A DNA stretch of 40,938 nucleotides, taken from an uncultured Prevotellaceae bacterium (GTDB lineage: Bacteria > Bacteroidota > Bacteroidia > Bacteroidales > Bacteroidaceae). The translations under genes were made by a program, and so were the position numbers. Under the pieces are notes generated by a model. It saw only the letters and a list, made by a program, of their open reading frames with translations. It ran no database searches and had not been told where the DNA came from. Shown here piece by piece: positions 15,517-24,534 of the stretch (positions within the stretch are counted from its first letter, which is position 1; each line of letters opens with the position of its first letter). Location of the stretch: contig ONTS01000020.1 in assembly GCA_900320845.1 (NCBI GenBank), forward strand, positions 1-40,938, given 5' to 3'.

Positions 15517-17049
15517 TTAATTCTTCTTAAGGAGTACGGGCAGTTGCTTATCAACTGTCTCGTAAGCACCATAGCTCTTGTGGTCGGGAGAATACTGAAT
15601 GGTCTTATTCTTCTCTACATTCTTGATTGCCCAAGTGTTGTTTTCCTGGCTTGCGATGCTCCAGAAGTAGTTATTGGGTATTGTACCTTCGGGCAGGGTA
15701 GCTACATTGAAGGAGTTGAATGTGCCATCCATGTAGTATGCACGTCCGAGTTTATCGAGAATGATGTAGTAGTTACCCATTTTCTGCACAGTGAACGCAA
15801 AGTCAGCTGAGCATGAGATCTGGTTGTTTGCGAAGGTTGCCTCGGTTACATTGAGCCATCCGTAAGTCTTTGCTGCATCCACAGGATTGGCTATGGCGTA
15901 AGTAGAACCTGCCACAGGTGTTGCGATGATGTATGTACCATCGGTCAGCGTGCTGCTGGTGTAGAGAGTGAATGTGGCATCACTGCTACCGCTACCACCA
16001 CCTTCACTGGGCTTGGTGCCGATGGCTTGGCCATTGAGCTCTGCATAAATAGTGTTCTTCAGACCGGGAACATTGAAGTAGGTAGCAATGTCACCATAAA
16101 GGAGCACTTCCTGTTTGAGGTTGCTGGGGTTAGCCACGAGGTTGATCTTTTCGCGGATGGTTCCCTTCGGCAGCTGGATGGGCATGCAGTTTGCCACGTT
16201 TGTCTCTGAGGGGCTGGCTGCGATGAGGATGTTGGTCTCGCTGGCTCCTGTAGCAGAAAAAATAGCGCCTTCTTCAAGCTTGGTACCGGTTACAGAACCT
16301 ACGATGTATCCCTTCACATATACGCCAGTGGCTGAACCCTGTGCTTTAGCGGAAGCTACATCATAAGGATCCTCGTATGAGCCCTTGCCTGACGGGTCGG
16401 TGCCACCACCGCTGCCGTTGAGGTCGAAGTCGACAGCTTCTATGTTGGTCTCACCCTGTCCCTCTTTGAGTGTGAGGTTCTTCACTTCCCATGTGCGGCT
16501 GCTCTTGCTGGAGGCATCGTAATAAAGAGCGATGCGAACATTGGGCTTGCCGATGTACTGGGAGGGGATATTTACGCTGTACTTGCTGAAGGTACTCCAG
16601 TCAGTGCCTTCAACGAGTTCGCCAGTGATGTCTTTCCACGCCGTTGTGGTGGGATCGCCAGTGTACTCATCGGTGATGAGGACAGCGTCGCGGCCATCGT
16701 TGTTCTTATAACGGAAGATGTATTCGAACTCGAGGACTGCACCTGTGCTCCTGCTGAGGTCAACATTGGGGCTTACGAGGAAACTCTGCGACTCGGTGTT
16801 GGTCTTGTCGGAGGAGTTGTAGCCGGAAGCCTTGGCGGTCTTGAAGTCAATCATCCATGTCACACCCTTCGTTGTTACCTCCTCGAAGGCTCCGAAGTCA
16901 GTGCTGAATGGTTCGTTGAGATACTCGCCTTCTACGGGCGTGGGGTCATCGCCAGAGGGTGTGTCGTAAGGCTGGGGCACGTCCTCACAGCTTGTCAGGG
17001 CAAAGGCGCCGATGGCCAATGCAAACAATGATTTGAATACTTTTTTCAT
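15517..17049 (-). CDS. lipoprotein with choice-of-anchor J and DUF6359-like domains
   Basis: 510 residues. A lipoprotein signal ends in ALTSC (lipidated Cys21). Residues about 42-195 resemble choice-of-anchor J (beta-sandwich) domains: FLVSPNVDLS, LEFEYIFRY and TWEVKNLTL are typical strands. Residues about 222-345 (SYEDPYDVASA, VYVKGYIVGSV, NTIYAELNG) match DUF6359, an OB-fold-like domain of Bacteroidetes surface proteins. The C-terminal 150 residues form another beta-rich module. It is the last gene of the receptor operon, 59 bp after its neighbour. By position it is likely a surface-exposed binding partner of the receptor. The substrate is unknown. Confidence 0.8.
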   Translation of the reverse strand: MKKVFKSLFALAIGAFALTSCEDVPQPYDTPSGDDPTPVEGEYLNEPFSTDFGAFEEVTTKGVTWMIDFKTAKASGYNSSDKTNTESQSFLVSPNVDLSRSTGAVLEFEYIFRYKNNDGRDAVLITDEYTGDPTTTAWKDITGELVEGTDWSTFSKYSVNIPSQYIGKPNVRIALYYDASSKSSRTWEVKNLTLKEGQGETNIEAVDFDLNGSGGGTDPSGKGSYEDPYDVASAKAQGSATGVYVKGYIVGSVTGTKLEEGAIFSATGASETNILIAASPSETNVANCMPIQLPKGTIREKINLVANPSNLKQEVLLYGDIATYFNVPGLKNTIYAELNGQAIGTKPSEGGGSGSSDATFTLYTSSTLTDGTYIIATPVAGSTYAIANPVDAAKTYGWLNVTEATFANNQISCSADFAFTVQKMGNYYIILDKLGRAYYMDGTFNSFNVATLPEGTIPNNYFWSIASQENNTWAIKNVEKNKTIQYSPDHKSYGAYETVDKQLPVLLKKN

Positions 17050-17108
17050 GTCTTATATGATTTATTGTTGTTTGCTATATAATATAATAATGGTGTAAAC
17101 GGCGTTGC

Positions 17109-18449
17109 TTATTCAACGAGGACGTTCTTGATTTCCCATGTTGCAGCTCCGTTAGAACTTGATACATAACGGAAGGCAATGCGGAAGTTGTTGCTGCCAC
17201 ACCATTTCTGGATATTGACAGTGGAGGTGATGAAATTCCAGTCGTCACCTGAAGCCCACTTGTCGAGTGTTACCTCTTCGAAGTTGCTTTCGCTGACATT
17301 GCCGCCGCCGTTGTAGTTGGTGGAGACGTAAACCTTAAGGTCTTCTCCGGGTCCGGCACCATAGCGCCATACGTGGTCGAAGGCGAGTGTAGCGTTGCTA
17401 ACCTTGCTCAGGTCTATACTTGGGCTGATGAGCCATGAGTCGGTTTCGTAAGCTTGTCCGCTGACGAATGCCGAAGCCTTGGCGCCGAAGCGTGCATCCC
17501 AAGCCCATACGTAGGAGATGCCTTGCAGTTCCTTGAGGTTGACGATTTCGAAGTCGCCCAGACTCTCGGCGAAGGTCTCGCTGAAGATGGCTGTCTGTGC
17601 AGGCTGGATGTCGTCGACAGAACGCAGGAGGATCTGCCAGGTATTGTTGTAGCGGGTGAAGATACCTGTGATGTCAACAGTACCCTCGGGCATCACATCG
17701 TTGGCGAAGTCAGCATAGGTGCTTGTGCGCAGTACTATCTGGCTTGCCTGCAGACCTTCGAAGTCACGGTTGGCGCAGTTAGCGGTGAGAGGAACGCTGC
17801 CATCTTTCGGTGCAAATACAGCTGTGCCGTCGGCGGCTTTGATCTTCACGCCCTTGATGGTCATAAGTTTGCCGCAGTTGGCTTCCATATAGCTGGCATT
17901 GCCGAGCTGTCCTTTGTCGAAGATTTCGGGCTGTACGTTGTCAGCCTTTGCCTTGCCGACGAGTTTGTAGTGCTCGTTCCAAAGCATACGGCTCATGCGG
18001 CTCACGTAGGTGCTTCCGCTGGCGCTGGTGTAGGGAACACCAATCTCTGCCTGCTGACCGTAAGCTCCTATCCAGAGGTCTTTCAGTTCGATGAGCACTT
18101 CCTGTCCTACGGGCAGGTAGCCATAGAGTCCGCCCTGTGCGATGCAGATGATGATAGCGCCTGTCTCGTCCTGCAAGGAGATTTCGTTGTAGATATTACC
18201 GGTGAGGTCGTTGCCGGTCACGAAACCTTTTATCTGTTTGGCTTCGGTGATTTGCTTCATGCCATTGCCCTTGATGACAGTGGCATATTCAGCTTTCAGC
18301 TGAGCAATGGTGACGAGGTTGGTCTCCTCGATGGCATTGTTACCGTAAGGAGAATCGTCTGTGGGGTTGGGCTCGGCGTACTCGGCACCCATGCACGATG
18401 CCAAGAGCAGTCCGACCATACACATGCTGAGAAATTTGAATATTTTCAT
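17109..18449 (-). CDS. DUF5689 lipoprotein with choice-of-anchor J domain
   Basis: 446 residues. The lipoprotein signal ends in LLLASC (lipidated Cys19). Residues about 45-270 form a DUF5689 domain: VTIAQLKAEY, IKGFVTGND, GNIYNEISLQDETGAI, LPVGQEVLI and a VDITGIFTRYNNTWQILLR end are the typical strands of this OB-like repeat. Residues about 290-446 form a choice-of-anchor J domain (WLISPSIDLSKVSNATLAFDH..RY, ending WEIKNVLVE). DUF5689 often travels with exported endonuclease-type proteins, and one is encoded divergently here (21214). The gene starts 43 bp after the TonB receptor gene, in the same operon. Likely role: surface ligand binding for the receptor, by inference. Confidence 0.85.
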   Translation of the reverse strand: MKIFKFLSMCMVGLLLASCMGAEYAEPNPTDDSPYGNNAIEETNLVTIAQLKAEYATVIKGNGMKQITEAKQIKGFVTGNDLTGNIYNEISLQDETGAIIICIAQGGLYGYLPVGQEVLIELKDLWIGAYGQQAEIGVPYTSASGSTYVSRMSRMLWNEHYKLVGKAKADNVQPEIFDKGQLGNASYMEANCGKLMTIKGVKIKAADGTAVFAPKDGSVPLTANCANRDFEGLQASQIVLRTSTYADFANDVMPEGTVDITGIFTRYNNTWQILLRSVDDIQPAQTAIFSETFAESLGDFEIVNLKELQGISYVWAWDARFGAKASAFVSGQAYETDSWLISPSIDLSKVSNATLAFDHVWRYGAGPGEDLKVYVSTNYNGGGNVSESNFEEVTLDKWASGDDWNFITSTVNIQKWCGSNNFRIAFRYVSSSNGAATWEIKNVLVE

Positions 18450-18492
18450 AATGCTGAGTTGTTTGTCGTCTTGTTGTTTGTGTGATGGGTGA

Positions 18493-21063
18493 TTAGAAGC
18501 GATAGGTTACGATGAACATACCGTTGATTCCCTGAGCGTAGTACTTTTTGGGGTTGCGTGAGAACTTGTAAGCGCGTACATTGTCGCTTGCAGTGTAGTC
18601 ACTACGGCTTTGCTCATAGCCGCCCGTACAAATCTTCTGGTTGTTCAGCAGGTTGGTGAACATGAGGTTGAACGACAGTTGGCGACCGCCGTGCAAGCGG
18701 AAACTCTTACCAATGCTACCATCGAGCATGAATCCGCCGTGGCCCTTTGCCTGGCTGATAGCGCCAGGAAGGAAGTTACCCTCGTTGTCGTACACATCGC
18801 CGTAGACGCGCTGACGGTTGTTGAGTGAGCTCTCGTAGCGGTAGCTGGGTGAGTAGCTCAGGTAGATGCGGTCGTAGTAGTTACCCTTCAGGTCGATGAA
18901 CCATCCATTGTTGTGGTAGCTGAGGATGAGGCTGTAGGCAGACAGCGGAGTGCTTGCTTCGTGCATACCCTTGTTGTAGACAGTCTCGGTGGTGTAGGTT
19001 GCCTCAGTGGAGTTGAGGTAACGAACGCGAGCGTTGTTGATGTTCTTAGCCTGGCTGAGGGTACCGATGGCGCGCACGTCGAAGTGCGGGGTGATGGTGA
19101 ACTTGGAACCAAGCTCTACGCCATAGTACTTCTTCTCGATACCTGTCATAGATACATAGGAGAAAGAGTTGATGTCGTCGAAGTAGAACTGCTGCCACTC
19201 TGTGACGTGCTGCAGCCAGCTTACATAACCGTTGAGGCTGAGCTGCATCCATGAGTTCTTGAACTGATAGTTAATTTCGCTGCTGAATACGCGCTCATCG
19301 CGCAGGTTCTTAACAAAGTCGTTGTTCACCTCGGGTGCTACGAAAGCCGTGTTGGCCTGAGGTGCGTTCTGCTGATAGCCTACACCCACCTTCAGTGAGT
19401 GTCCGCTACCCATATTGAATGTGGTGCTTGCCTTCAAGCCACCTTCGGTGAAGCGTGCGATGTCGCTCTTTCCGAAAGAGTTGTTGGCAAACATACCGTT
19501 GCGCATGTGTCCCTTACGACGCATGTCGACGCCACCGAAGCGGCCGGCGATGGTGAAGAAGGTGTTGCCGATGGCGGCACCGTAGCTGGTCCATGCCATA
19601 CCTTTGTGAACGATAAGGTCGTAGTCGTAACCGAACTTGTCGCCTTCGTAGACGAGACGGCCCAGACGATTAGGACCTGCAGTGTTGAGGTCGTACTGTA
19701 CAGCGTCCGACATGGCACTGTAGTTACCTACGGCGTAAGTATTGATGTTGTGGAAGCTTGAAGCACCGAGCAGGTCCTCAAGGGTCTGATAGTGTCTGCC
19801 CTTGTTGGAGCCTACCTTGATACCGAAGTTCCACGACTGGTTTTGTGCAATCTGCTTAGAGAATGTCGATGCCAGCTGCAGTACGAGGGCATCGGTGTGC
19901 TTAGCCTGCAGGTAGTACATGGCGTCGGCACCATTGAGAGCAGTCTGCTTGTTGGCCCAATAGAGACGATCCCACTGTATCTGCTGGTTGGCCTTGCGTG
20001 ACTTGAGGTAGTCGTAAGCTGTCTGCCAGTCTTCTATACCTTGTTCGGTTCGGTTCTGGGTGTCGTTGACATCCCACACATCGTAGTACGAACTGGGCAT
20101 GTTCTTCCAATAATCGGGATGGGGATTGTCTGCGTTGTTGTAGTTAAGTTTCGTTGACTTGTACATGGAGTACATACCTGTCAGTGTGGTGGTAAGCTTC
20201 ATGCGTTCGTTGATGGTCCAGTCCCATGTGAGAAGAGCAGTGGGAGCGAAGTCGTTCACTACGCGAGAGTTGCGGCGGTGTCCGTTCTGATAGCCCCAAT
20301 AGGGATTGTACTGGTAGTTGTTGGTTATCCAGTACATTTCGTCTGTTGACGCTCCTTGGCTTGAACGCTCGGTGGGGTTACCCCATGTGGAGAGAGCCAG
20401 TGAGTGATGGCGGTTGAAGACCTTCTGTACACCGAAGAAATATGACAGTGAGTTGTAGAAGGTGCCTTCCACTGCACCGCGGTTGGCCCAGCGGTAAGCG
20501 ACGCTACCTGCCACAGCCCAGCCCTTGGCGTTGAGACCTGTACCGAAAGTGAACATACCACGCAATGTGTAGTTGCGGTTGGCAAGACCTAACGAGAGAC
20601 GTTTGCCTGCCGGTATGCTGGCTGCACGGAAGTTGTAGTTGTTACTTCCTGCAAGACCCGGCATTGAGAAACCGTTGTGCTCATAGGGAAGAGCAAACTC
20701 TACGTTACGGCTGATATTATTCAGTCCGCCAATCTGTGAAAAACGAAACTGTCCAGATTCCATGTCGTTCATCGACGCACCGTTGATGTACACTTCGTTG
20801 AAGCGTTGGTTGTAGGCGCGATAACGGAAACGGACAGGTGAGAAGAGGTAGCCCACCTGCGATGCGTAGGCATCACTGCTGGAGTTGAGGATTGTGACGT
20901 TTGACGACATGTCGTCATCCTCTCCTAATTGCGCTTCTGTGAAGGTAAACGCTGATTCGTCTACCTCAGCACCGGTCTCTGTCTCGGTCTTTTTGGTATT
21001 CTGACCGAAAGCAGCAGAGCTGACAAAAAGCGCAATCATTGCAAATTTTAATGTCTTGTGCAT
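18493..21063 (-). CDS. TonB-dependent outer-membrane receptor
   Basis: 856 residues. A signal peptide (MHKTLKFAMIALFVSSAAFG, cleavage before Q) leads into a short acidic segment and a plug-like domain (VTILNSSSDAYASQVGYLF, FNEVYINGASMNDME). A long beta-barrel of many aromatic amphipathic strands follows, ending YAQGINGMFIVTYRF with the terminal Phe typical of outer-membrane barrels. No carboxypeptidase-regulatory N-terminal domain is visible, which sets it apart from SusC proteins. It would import a ligand through the outer membrane using TonB energy. It heads an operon with two lipoproteins, so they probably form one uptake complex. The start at 21063 directly precedes the signal peptide; the longer frame reaches beyond the promoter box. 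Confidence 0.85.
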   Translation of the reverse strand: MHKTLKFAMIALFVSSAAFGQNTKKTETETGAEVDESAFTFTEAQLGEDDDMSSNVTILNSSSDAYASQVGYLFSPVRFRYRAYNQRFNEVYINGASMNDMESGQFRFSQIGGLNNISRNVEFALPYEHNGFSMPGLAGSNNYNFRAASIPAGKRLSLGLANRNYTLRGMFTFGTGLNAKGWAVAGSVAYRWANRGAVEGTFYNSLSYFFGVQKVFNRHHSLALSTWGNPTERSSQGASTDEMYWITNNYQYNPYWGYQNGHRRNSRVVNDFAPTALLTWDWTINERMKLTTTLTGMYSMYKSTKLNYNNADNPHPDYWKNMPSSYYDVWDVNDTQNRTEQGIEDWQTAYDYLKSRKANQQIQWDRLYWANKQTALNGADAMYYLQAKHTDALVLQLASTFSKQIAQNQSWNFGIKVGSNKGRHYQTLEDLLGASSFHNINTYAVGNYSAMSDAVQYDLNTAGPNRLGRLVYEGDKFGYDYDLIVHKGMAWTSYGAAIGNTFFTIAGRFGGVDMRRKGHMRNGMFANNSFGKSDIARFTEGGLKASTTFNMGSGHSLKVGVGYQQNAPQANTAFVAPEVNNDFVKNLRDERVFSSEINYQFKNSWMQLSLNGYVSWLQHVTEWQQFYFDDINSFSYVSMTGIEKKYYGVELGSKFTITPHFDVRAIGTLSQAKNINNARVRYLNSTEATYTTETVYNKGMHEASTPLSAYSLILSYHNNGWFIDLKGNYYDRIYLSYSPSYRYESSLNNRQRVYGDVYDNEGNFLPGAISQAKGHGGFMLDGSIGKSFRLHGGRQLSFNLMFTNLLNNQKICTGGYEQSRSDYTASDNVRAYKFSRNPKKYYAQGINGMFIVTYRF

Positions 21064-21098
21064 AATGATTACTATGGTATTAATGAATATTTCCACGG

Positions 21099-21106
21099 CA
21101 AAGGTA
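21099..21106 (-). promoter_or_regulatory. promoter -7 box of the TonB receptor operon
   Basis: Minus strand TACCTTTG followed by CC, 36 bp upstream of the ATG at 21063. It stands back to back with the promoter of the divergent exported phosphoesterase gene. Confidence 0.55.
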
Positions 21107-21179
21107 AGCAACTTCCCTGTTATGCGCACCAATGGTGTGATTTTTTTTCGCTTTTATGCCCACTGTCAGATTATATTCC

Positions 21180-21187
21180 TACATTTG
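21180..21187 (+). promoter_or_regulatory. promoter -7 box of the exported phosphoesterase gene
   Basis: TACATTTG followed by C, a full TAnnTTTG match, 27 bp upstream of the ATG at 21214. Confidence 0.5.
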
Positions 21188-21213
21188 CAGGGAAAACTAC
21201 ACACAAACCAAGT

Positions 21214-22260
21214 ATGAAACGTATTTTATTAATAACCGCTATGTGCTTTCTGGCCATCACCATGAATGCACAGAAACGCTATGCCGTCTACGGCATCGGC
21301 TTCTACAACTTAGAGAATCTCTTTGACACCTGTCATGACGAAGGAAAGAACGACTACGAATACCTGCCCGACGGTGCCAACAAGTGGAACGCACTGAAGT
21401 ACAACCATAAGCTCGCCAACATGTCACGTGCCCTGGCTGACATGGGAACGGAAGTGCTGCCCGGCTTGGGCTGCGCTGCCATAGGCGTCAGTGAGGTGGA
21501 AAACGCTAAAGCGCTGACCGACCTCATCAATCAACCGGCACTCAAGGAGCGCGGCATACAGTTCGCACACATCGAAGGTCCGGACCGTCGTGGTGTTGAC
21601 TGCGCACTACTCTACAACCCCAAACTCTTCAAGTGCGAAGACGTGAAGCTGCACATCTATAAAATGGAGCTTCCTCAAGACAGCCTTCGTGCCCCTACAC
21701 GTGGCTTCCTTGCCGTCAGCGGACAGATGGGAGGAGAGCACGTCGCATTCATCGTTTGCCACTGGCCCTCACGCTTCACCGGCTCGTTCTATCGTGAGTC
21801 GGGAGCCAGACAGGCATACGCCGTCAAAGATTCGCTGCTCAATGCCGACCCCAACTGCAAAGTATTTGTCATGGGCGACATGAACGACGACCCCACCAAC
21901 GCCAGCATGCTGCAATACATGCGCTGCAAGTCTGAGATAGAAGACGTAGGCGAAGGCGACATGTACAACCCATGGTACAACATCTTGGTGAAGCAAGGCG
22001 TCGGCACACTGATGTATCAAGGTAAGTGGAATCTCTTCGACCAAATCGTATTGACCCCCAACCTGCTGATACAGAAGCATTCTTCCGATGCTCACACGCT
22101 GAAGTACTGGCGTCATAAGATACAGAACTTCCCTTATCTGTTCCAGACCGAAGGCCGCTACAAGGGCAGCCCCTTGCGTACTCACGCTTCAGGAACATGG
22201 CTCAATGGTTACAGCGACCACCTGCCGGTAGTAGTCTACGTCAGGAAAGAGTTACAATAA
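21214..22260 (+). CDS. exported endonuclease/exonuclease/phosphatase family protein
   Basis: 348 residues. A signal peptide (MKRILLITAMCFLAITMNA, cleavage before Q) precedes a DNase I-like fold. Motifs in order: FYNLENLFD (Asn/Glu of the first metal loop), IGVSEVENAKAL (metal-binding Glu), RRGVDCALLY, VCHWPSRFTG (catalytic His), VMGDMNDDP (Asp and Asn of the active site) and YSDHLPVVVY (final Asp-His pair). All catalytic positions expected for the family are present, so it should be an active Mg-dependent phosphodiesterase or nuclease in the periplasm or outside. It is transcribed divergently from the receptor-DUF5689 operon, a pairing that suggests joint use. The exact substrate (DNA, RNA, nucleotide, lipid) cannot be read from sequence. 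Confidence 0.9.
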   Translation: MKRILLITAMCFLAITMNAQKRYAVYGIGFYNLENLFDTCHDEGKNDYEYLPDGANKWNALKYNHKLANMSRALADMGTEVLPGLGCAAIGVSEVENAKALTDLINQPALKERGIQFAHIEGPDRRGVDCALLYNPKLFKCEDVKLHIYKMELPQDSLRAPTRGFLAVSGQMGGEHVAFIVCHWPSRFTGSFYRESGARQAYAVKDSLLNADPNCKVFVMGDMNDDPTNASMLQYMRCKSEIEDVGEGDMYNPWYNILVKQGVGTLMYQGKWNLFDQIVLTPNLLIQKHSSDAHTLKYWRHKIQNFPYLFQTEGRYKGSPLRTHASGTWLNGYSDHLPVVVYVRKELQ

Positions 22261-22264
22261 ACAA

Positions 22265-22301
22265 AAGATGCAGCGCAGGTTGTTGACTTGCGCTGCATCT
22301 T
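22265..22301 (+). terminator. hairpin after the exported phosphoesterase gene
   Basis: Perfect 13-bp stem AAGATGCAGCGCA (22265-22277) with TGCGCTGCATCTT (22289-22301). It begins just after the stop codon but has no T-run. Confidence 0.6.
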
Positions 22302-22399
22302 AGCATTATGACCATTGCATGCTGCTCAGGCATCGCAGCACAGGTATCACACACTGCAACACAATACCATTTATCCACCCATTCTCCCCCTACTCCACT

Positions 22400-23023
22400 A
22401 TGACCATCATCGGCATCGCAGGCGGTACAGGCTCAGGAAAGACCACCGTCGTACGCAAAATAGTTGAAGCCCTGCCTCCACACTATGTAGCAGTGGTTCC
22501 CCTCGACTCCTACTACAACGACACCTCACACATGACCGAGGAAGAGCGTCATGCCATCAACTTCGACCACCCCGACGCCTTCGATTGGAAGCTGCTCCAT
22601 CGGCAAGTGAACGACCTGCGCAACGGCTTAGCTATTGAGCAACCCACCTATTCATACATCTTGTGCAACCGTCTTCCCGAGACCGTGCACGTAGAACCGA
22701 AGCCCGTCATCATCATCGAAGGCATCATGACACTGCTCAACAAGAAGCTGCGCGACCTGATGGACCTCAAAATCTTTGTCGATACCGACAGCGACGAGCG
22801 ACTCATACGCAACATTCAGCGCGACATCGTAGAACGCGGACGCACCGTCGAACAGGTGGTAGAACGCTACCTCGACGTACTCAAGCCCATGCACGAGCAG
22901 TTCATAGAGCCCACTAAGCGATATGCCGACCTCATCATCCCGCAAGGAGGCGAAAACCTGAAAGGCATTGCCATACTGCGCAAGTACATCGAAGGCATCG
23001 TGGCCAAGGAATCGAAAAACTAA
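22400..23023 (+). CDS. udk: uridine kinase
   Basis: 207 residues, the family length. The P-loop GGTGSGKTT spans 8-16. PLDSYYND follows as the base-recognition and catalytic-Asp segment, with NFDHPDAFDW typical of Udk, and IIIEGIMTL is the Walker-B-like strand. It phosphorylates uridine and cytidine to the monophosphates for pyrimidine salvage. The start at 22400 gives the conserved MTIIGIAGGT N-terminus; the longer frame adds residues across the upstream hairpin region. It is followed by a convergent membrane-protein gene and a shared terminator-like hairpin. It may work together with the exported nucleases upstream, since nucleoside salvage would follow extracellular breakdown. Confidence 0.95.
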   Translation: MTIIGIAGGTGSGKTTVVRKIVEALPPHYVAVVPLDSYYNDTSHMTEEERHAINFDHPDAFDWKLLHRQVNDLRNGLAIEQPTYSYILCNRLPETVHVEPKPVIIIEGIMTLLNKKLRDLMDLKIFVDTDSDERLIRNIQRDIVERGRTVEQVVERYLDVLKPMHEQFIEPTKRYADLIIPQGGENLKGIAILRKYIEGIVAKESKN

Positions 23024-23101
23024 AGCAAGAAAGCAAGAACCTCTTGCTCAGTACAACGACCTCAGGGCGAACGAAAGCCAATCGGAAGTGTATAATATAA
23101 T

Positions 23102-23148
23102 GAAGGAAGTTAAGGGGTGCTTTAACAAGCCGTCCTTAACCTCCTTCA
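23102..23148. terminator. hairpin between convergent udk and the HdeD-like gene
   Basis: GAAGGAAGTTAAGG (23102-23115) pairs with CCTTAACCTCCTTC (one mismatch), 14-bp arms with a loop near 19 nt. Symmetrical, so it could serve both converging transcripts. Confidence 0.55.
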
Positions 23149-23198
23149 TTCCTTTATGTCCTCTCCTACTGCCTGAGAGGAGCGCTTTTCAGCTGCTA

Positions 23199-23804
23199 TT
23201 ATTTCTTCTCCTCTATCTCCTGGTATGCCACATATTGTTTCTTCTCAGCCCGACGCAGGAGGAACATGTTGACCACCTCCGTCACACCGAACACGATGAG
23301 GGCAATGCCAATGATGAGAAACATCGTCGACTCCACTTCCAGCGGCTTCACCAGCACGAACAGTCCGGCAAGGAACAGCAGTCCGGGGCATATCCACAAC
23401 CATGCAGGCAGGGGCATCACCTTGTTGACATTGATAAGAGCTGTCAGCTGATTGATGGCCGCCAGCAAGATGAGCGCAGCCAGGACATACATCAACAGTT
23501 TATGAAACTCCGTAGGTTCCAGCGCCATGAGGAAGCCGAACACCAGACTTCCCACCGCCACGATGGGCACTACGAAGAGCTCGCGCACCGTGCCTGTCGA
23601 CTTATCGTCAGCCGATGGTGCCGTGTCGCGGCGACGGATGCGCTCATTATAGTATGCGGTGCAGGCTATAGCACCCGACAACAGGAACATGATGCCTACG
23701 GCAATGGTTATCACTTTCAGTGTGGTGTCGGTGTTCTTCACCAACAACACGCCCATGGCGATGGCTATAATGGCGCGAAAAAGGGGAGAGGTAATGATTT
23801 TCAT
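23199..23804 (-). CDS. HdeD-like (DUF308) membrane protein
   Basis: 201 residues with about six hydrophobic segments: LFRAIIAIAMGVLLV, VITIAVGIMFLLSGAIACTA, ELFVVPIVAVGSLVFGFLMA, LLMYVLAALILLAAINQLTA, AWLWICPGLLFLAGLFVLV and TMFLIIGIALIVFGVTEVVN. The repeated pattern of pairs with short loops is that of the HdeD/DUF308 family of inner-membrane proteins, linked to acid resistance in E. coli. A charged cytoplasmic loop (NERIRRRDTAPSADDKSTG) separates the first pair from the rest. The C-terminus is hydrophilic. The start at 23804 removes an eight-residue extension overlapping the promoter box. Its role here is not known. Confidence 0.8.
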   Translation of the reverse strand: MKIITSPLFRAIIAIAMGVLLVKNTDTTLKVITIAVGIMFLLSGAIACTAYYNERIRRRDTAPSADDKSTGTVRELFVVPIVAVGSLVFGFLMALEPTEFHKLLMYVLAALILLAAINQLTALINVNKVMPLPAWLWICPGLLFLAGLFVLVKPLEVESTMFLIIGIALIVFGVTEVVNMFLLRRAEKKQYVAYQEIEEKK

Positions 23805-23827
23805 AATGATAAGTATTGGTTCTCTCA

Positions 23828-23835
23828 TGCAAAGT
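23828..23835 (-). promoter_or_regulatory. promoter -7 box of the HdeD-like gene
   Basis: Minus strand TAACTTTG followed by C, a full TAnnTTTG match 24 bp upstream of the ATG at 23804. The divergent phosphatase gene has a weaker box, TACTTTCG, at 23871-23878. Confidence 0.45.
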
Positions 23836-23897
23836 TAAGCCATAAATTTGTGTAAAGCAACATTTCTTCCTACTTTCGCAGACAAAGCCATCACAAC

Positions 23898-24425
23898 ATG
23901 TTTACCCTCTACATAGTCCGCCACGGCGAGGCGGAAGGCAATGTGCAGCAGGTGCTTCAGGGGCAGACCCATGGCAGACTCACCGCACTGGGTCGCACGC
24001 AGGCACGACAGGCGTCACAGTTGCTTGCCGACATCCCTGTCGACGTGTTCATCAGCAGCGACCTTCAGCGCGCCATAGAGACCTGCCACCTCCTCGCCGA
24101 GCCTCATCCCGATGCCGAGATACTCACCACGCCGTTGCTCAGAGAGCGCGACTGGGGCAACTTCACGGGACGCTTCATCCCCGACGTGCAGGGCATTCCA
24201 TTCCCCGACAACGTGGAGACGCTGCCCCAGCTGCAAGCACGTGCACAGCAGTTCCTCGACGAAGTGGCGACACGGCACAGCAGACAGGTAGTAGTGGCAG
24301 TGTCGCACGGCATCATGCTCAAAGCCATACAGGCAGTGTTCTATCATAAGCAGATGCGCGAGGTGGAGAAGATGGGCAACGCTGAGGTGCGACAACTGCT
24401 CAGCAACAAAGCTGAAAAACTGTAG
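23898..24425 (+). CDS. histidine phosphatase family protein
   Basis: 175 residues. VRHGEAEGN (7-15) is the catalytic RHG motif with the phosphorylated His9. ISSDLQRAIETC supplies the conserved Arg, LLRERDWGNFTGR the catalytic Glu-Arg region, and VAVSHGIMLKA the second catalytic His. All core residues of the phosphoglycerate-mutase-like superfamily are present. The short length and lack of the insertions of true 2,3-bisphosphoglycerate-dependent mutase argue for a phosphatase (for example a GpmB- or CobC-like enzyme) rather than the glycolytic mutase. It is a single gene just before tRNA-Met. The substrate is not predictable from sequence. Confidence 0.85.
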   Translation: MFTLYIVRHGEAEGNVQQVLQGQTHGRLTALGRTQARQASQLLADIPVDVFISSDLQRAIETCHLLAEPHPDAEILTTPLLRERDWGNFTGRFIPDVQGIPFPDNVETLPQLQARAQQFLDEVATRHSRQVVVAVSHGIMLKAIQAVFYHKQMREVEKMGNAEVRQLLSNKAEKL

Positions 24426-24481
24426 AAAGAGCACTGTCAGACCCCAAGGAGAACACGAAGAACATTTTTTTCGTCATTTAT

Positions 24482-24512
24482 TTTGCCATATCCAACCTAA
24501 GGCTTACCTTTG
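24482..24512 (+). promoter_or_regulatory. promoter of tRNA-Met
   Basis: TTTG (24482-24485), a 19-bp spacer, then TACCTTTG (24505-24512). This is a full match to the Bacteroidetes -33/-7 promoter, about 23 bp before the tRNA. Confidence 0.75.
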
Positions 24513-24534
24513 CAGCCGCTTCTTACAAGAAGAT

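Noticed and set aside
17454-18485. Plus-strand frame (343 codons) opposite the DUF5689 lipoprotein
   Set aside because: No domain recognised; the minus-strand lipoprotein fits operon and family.
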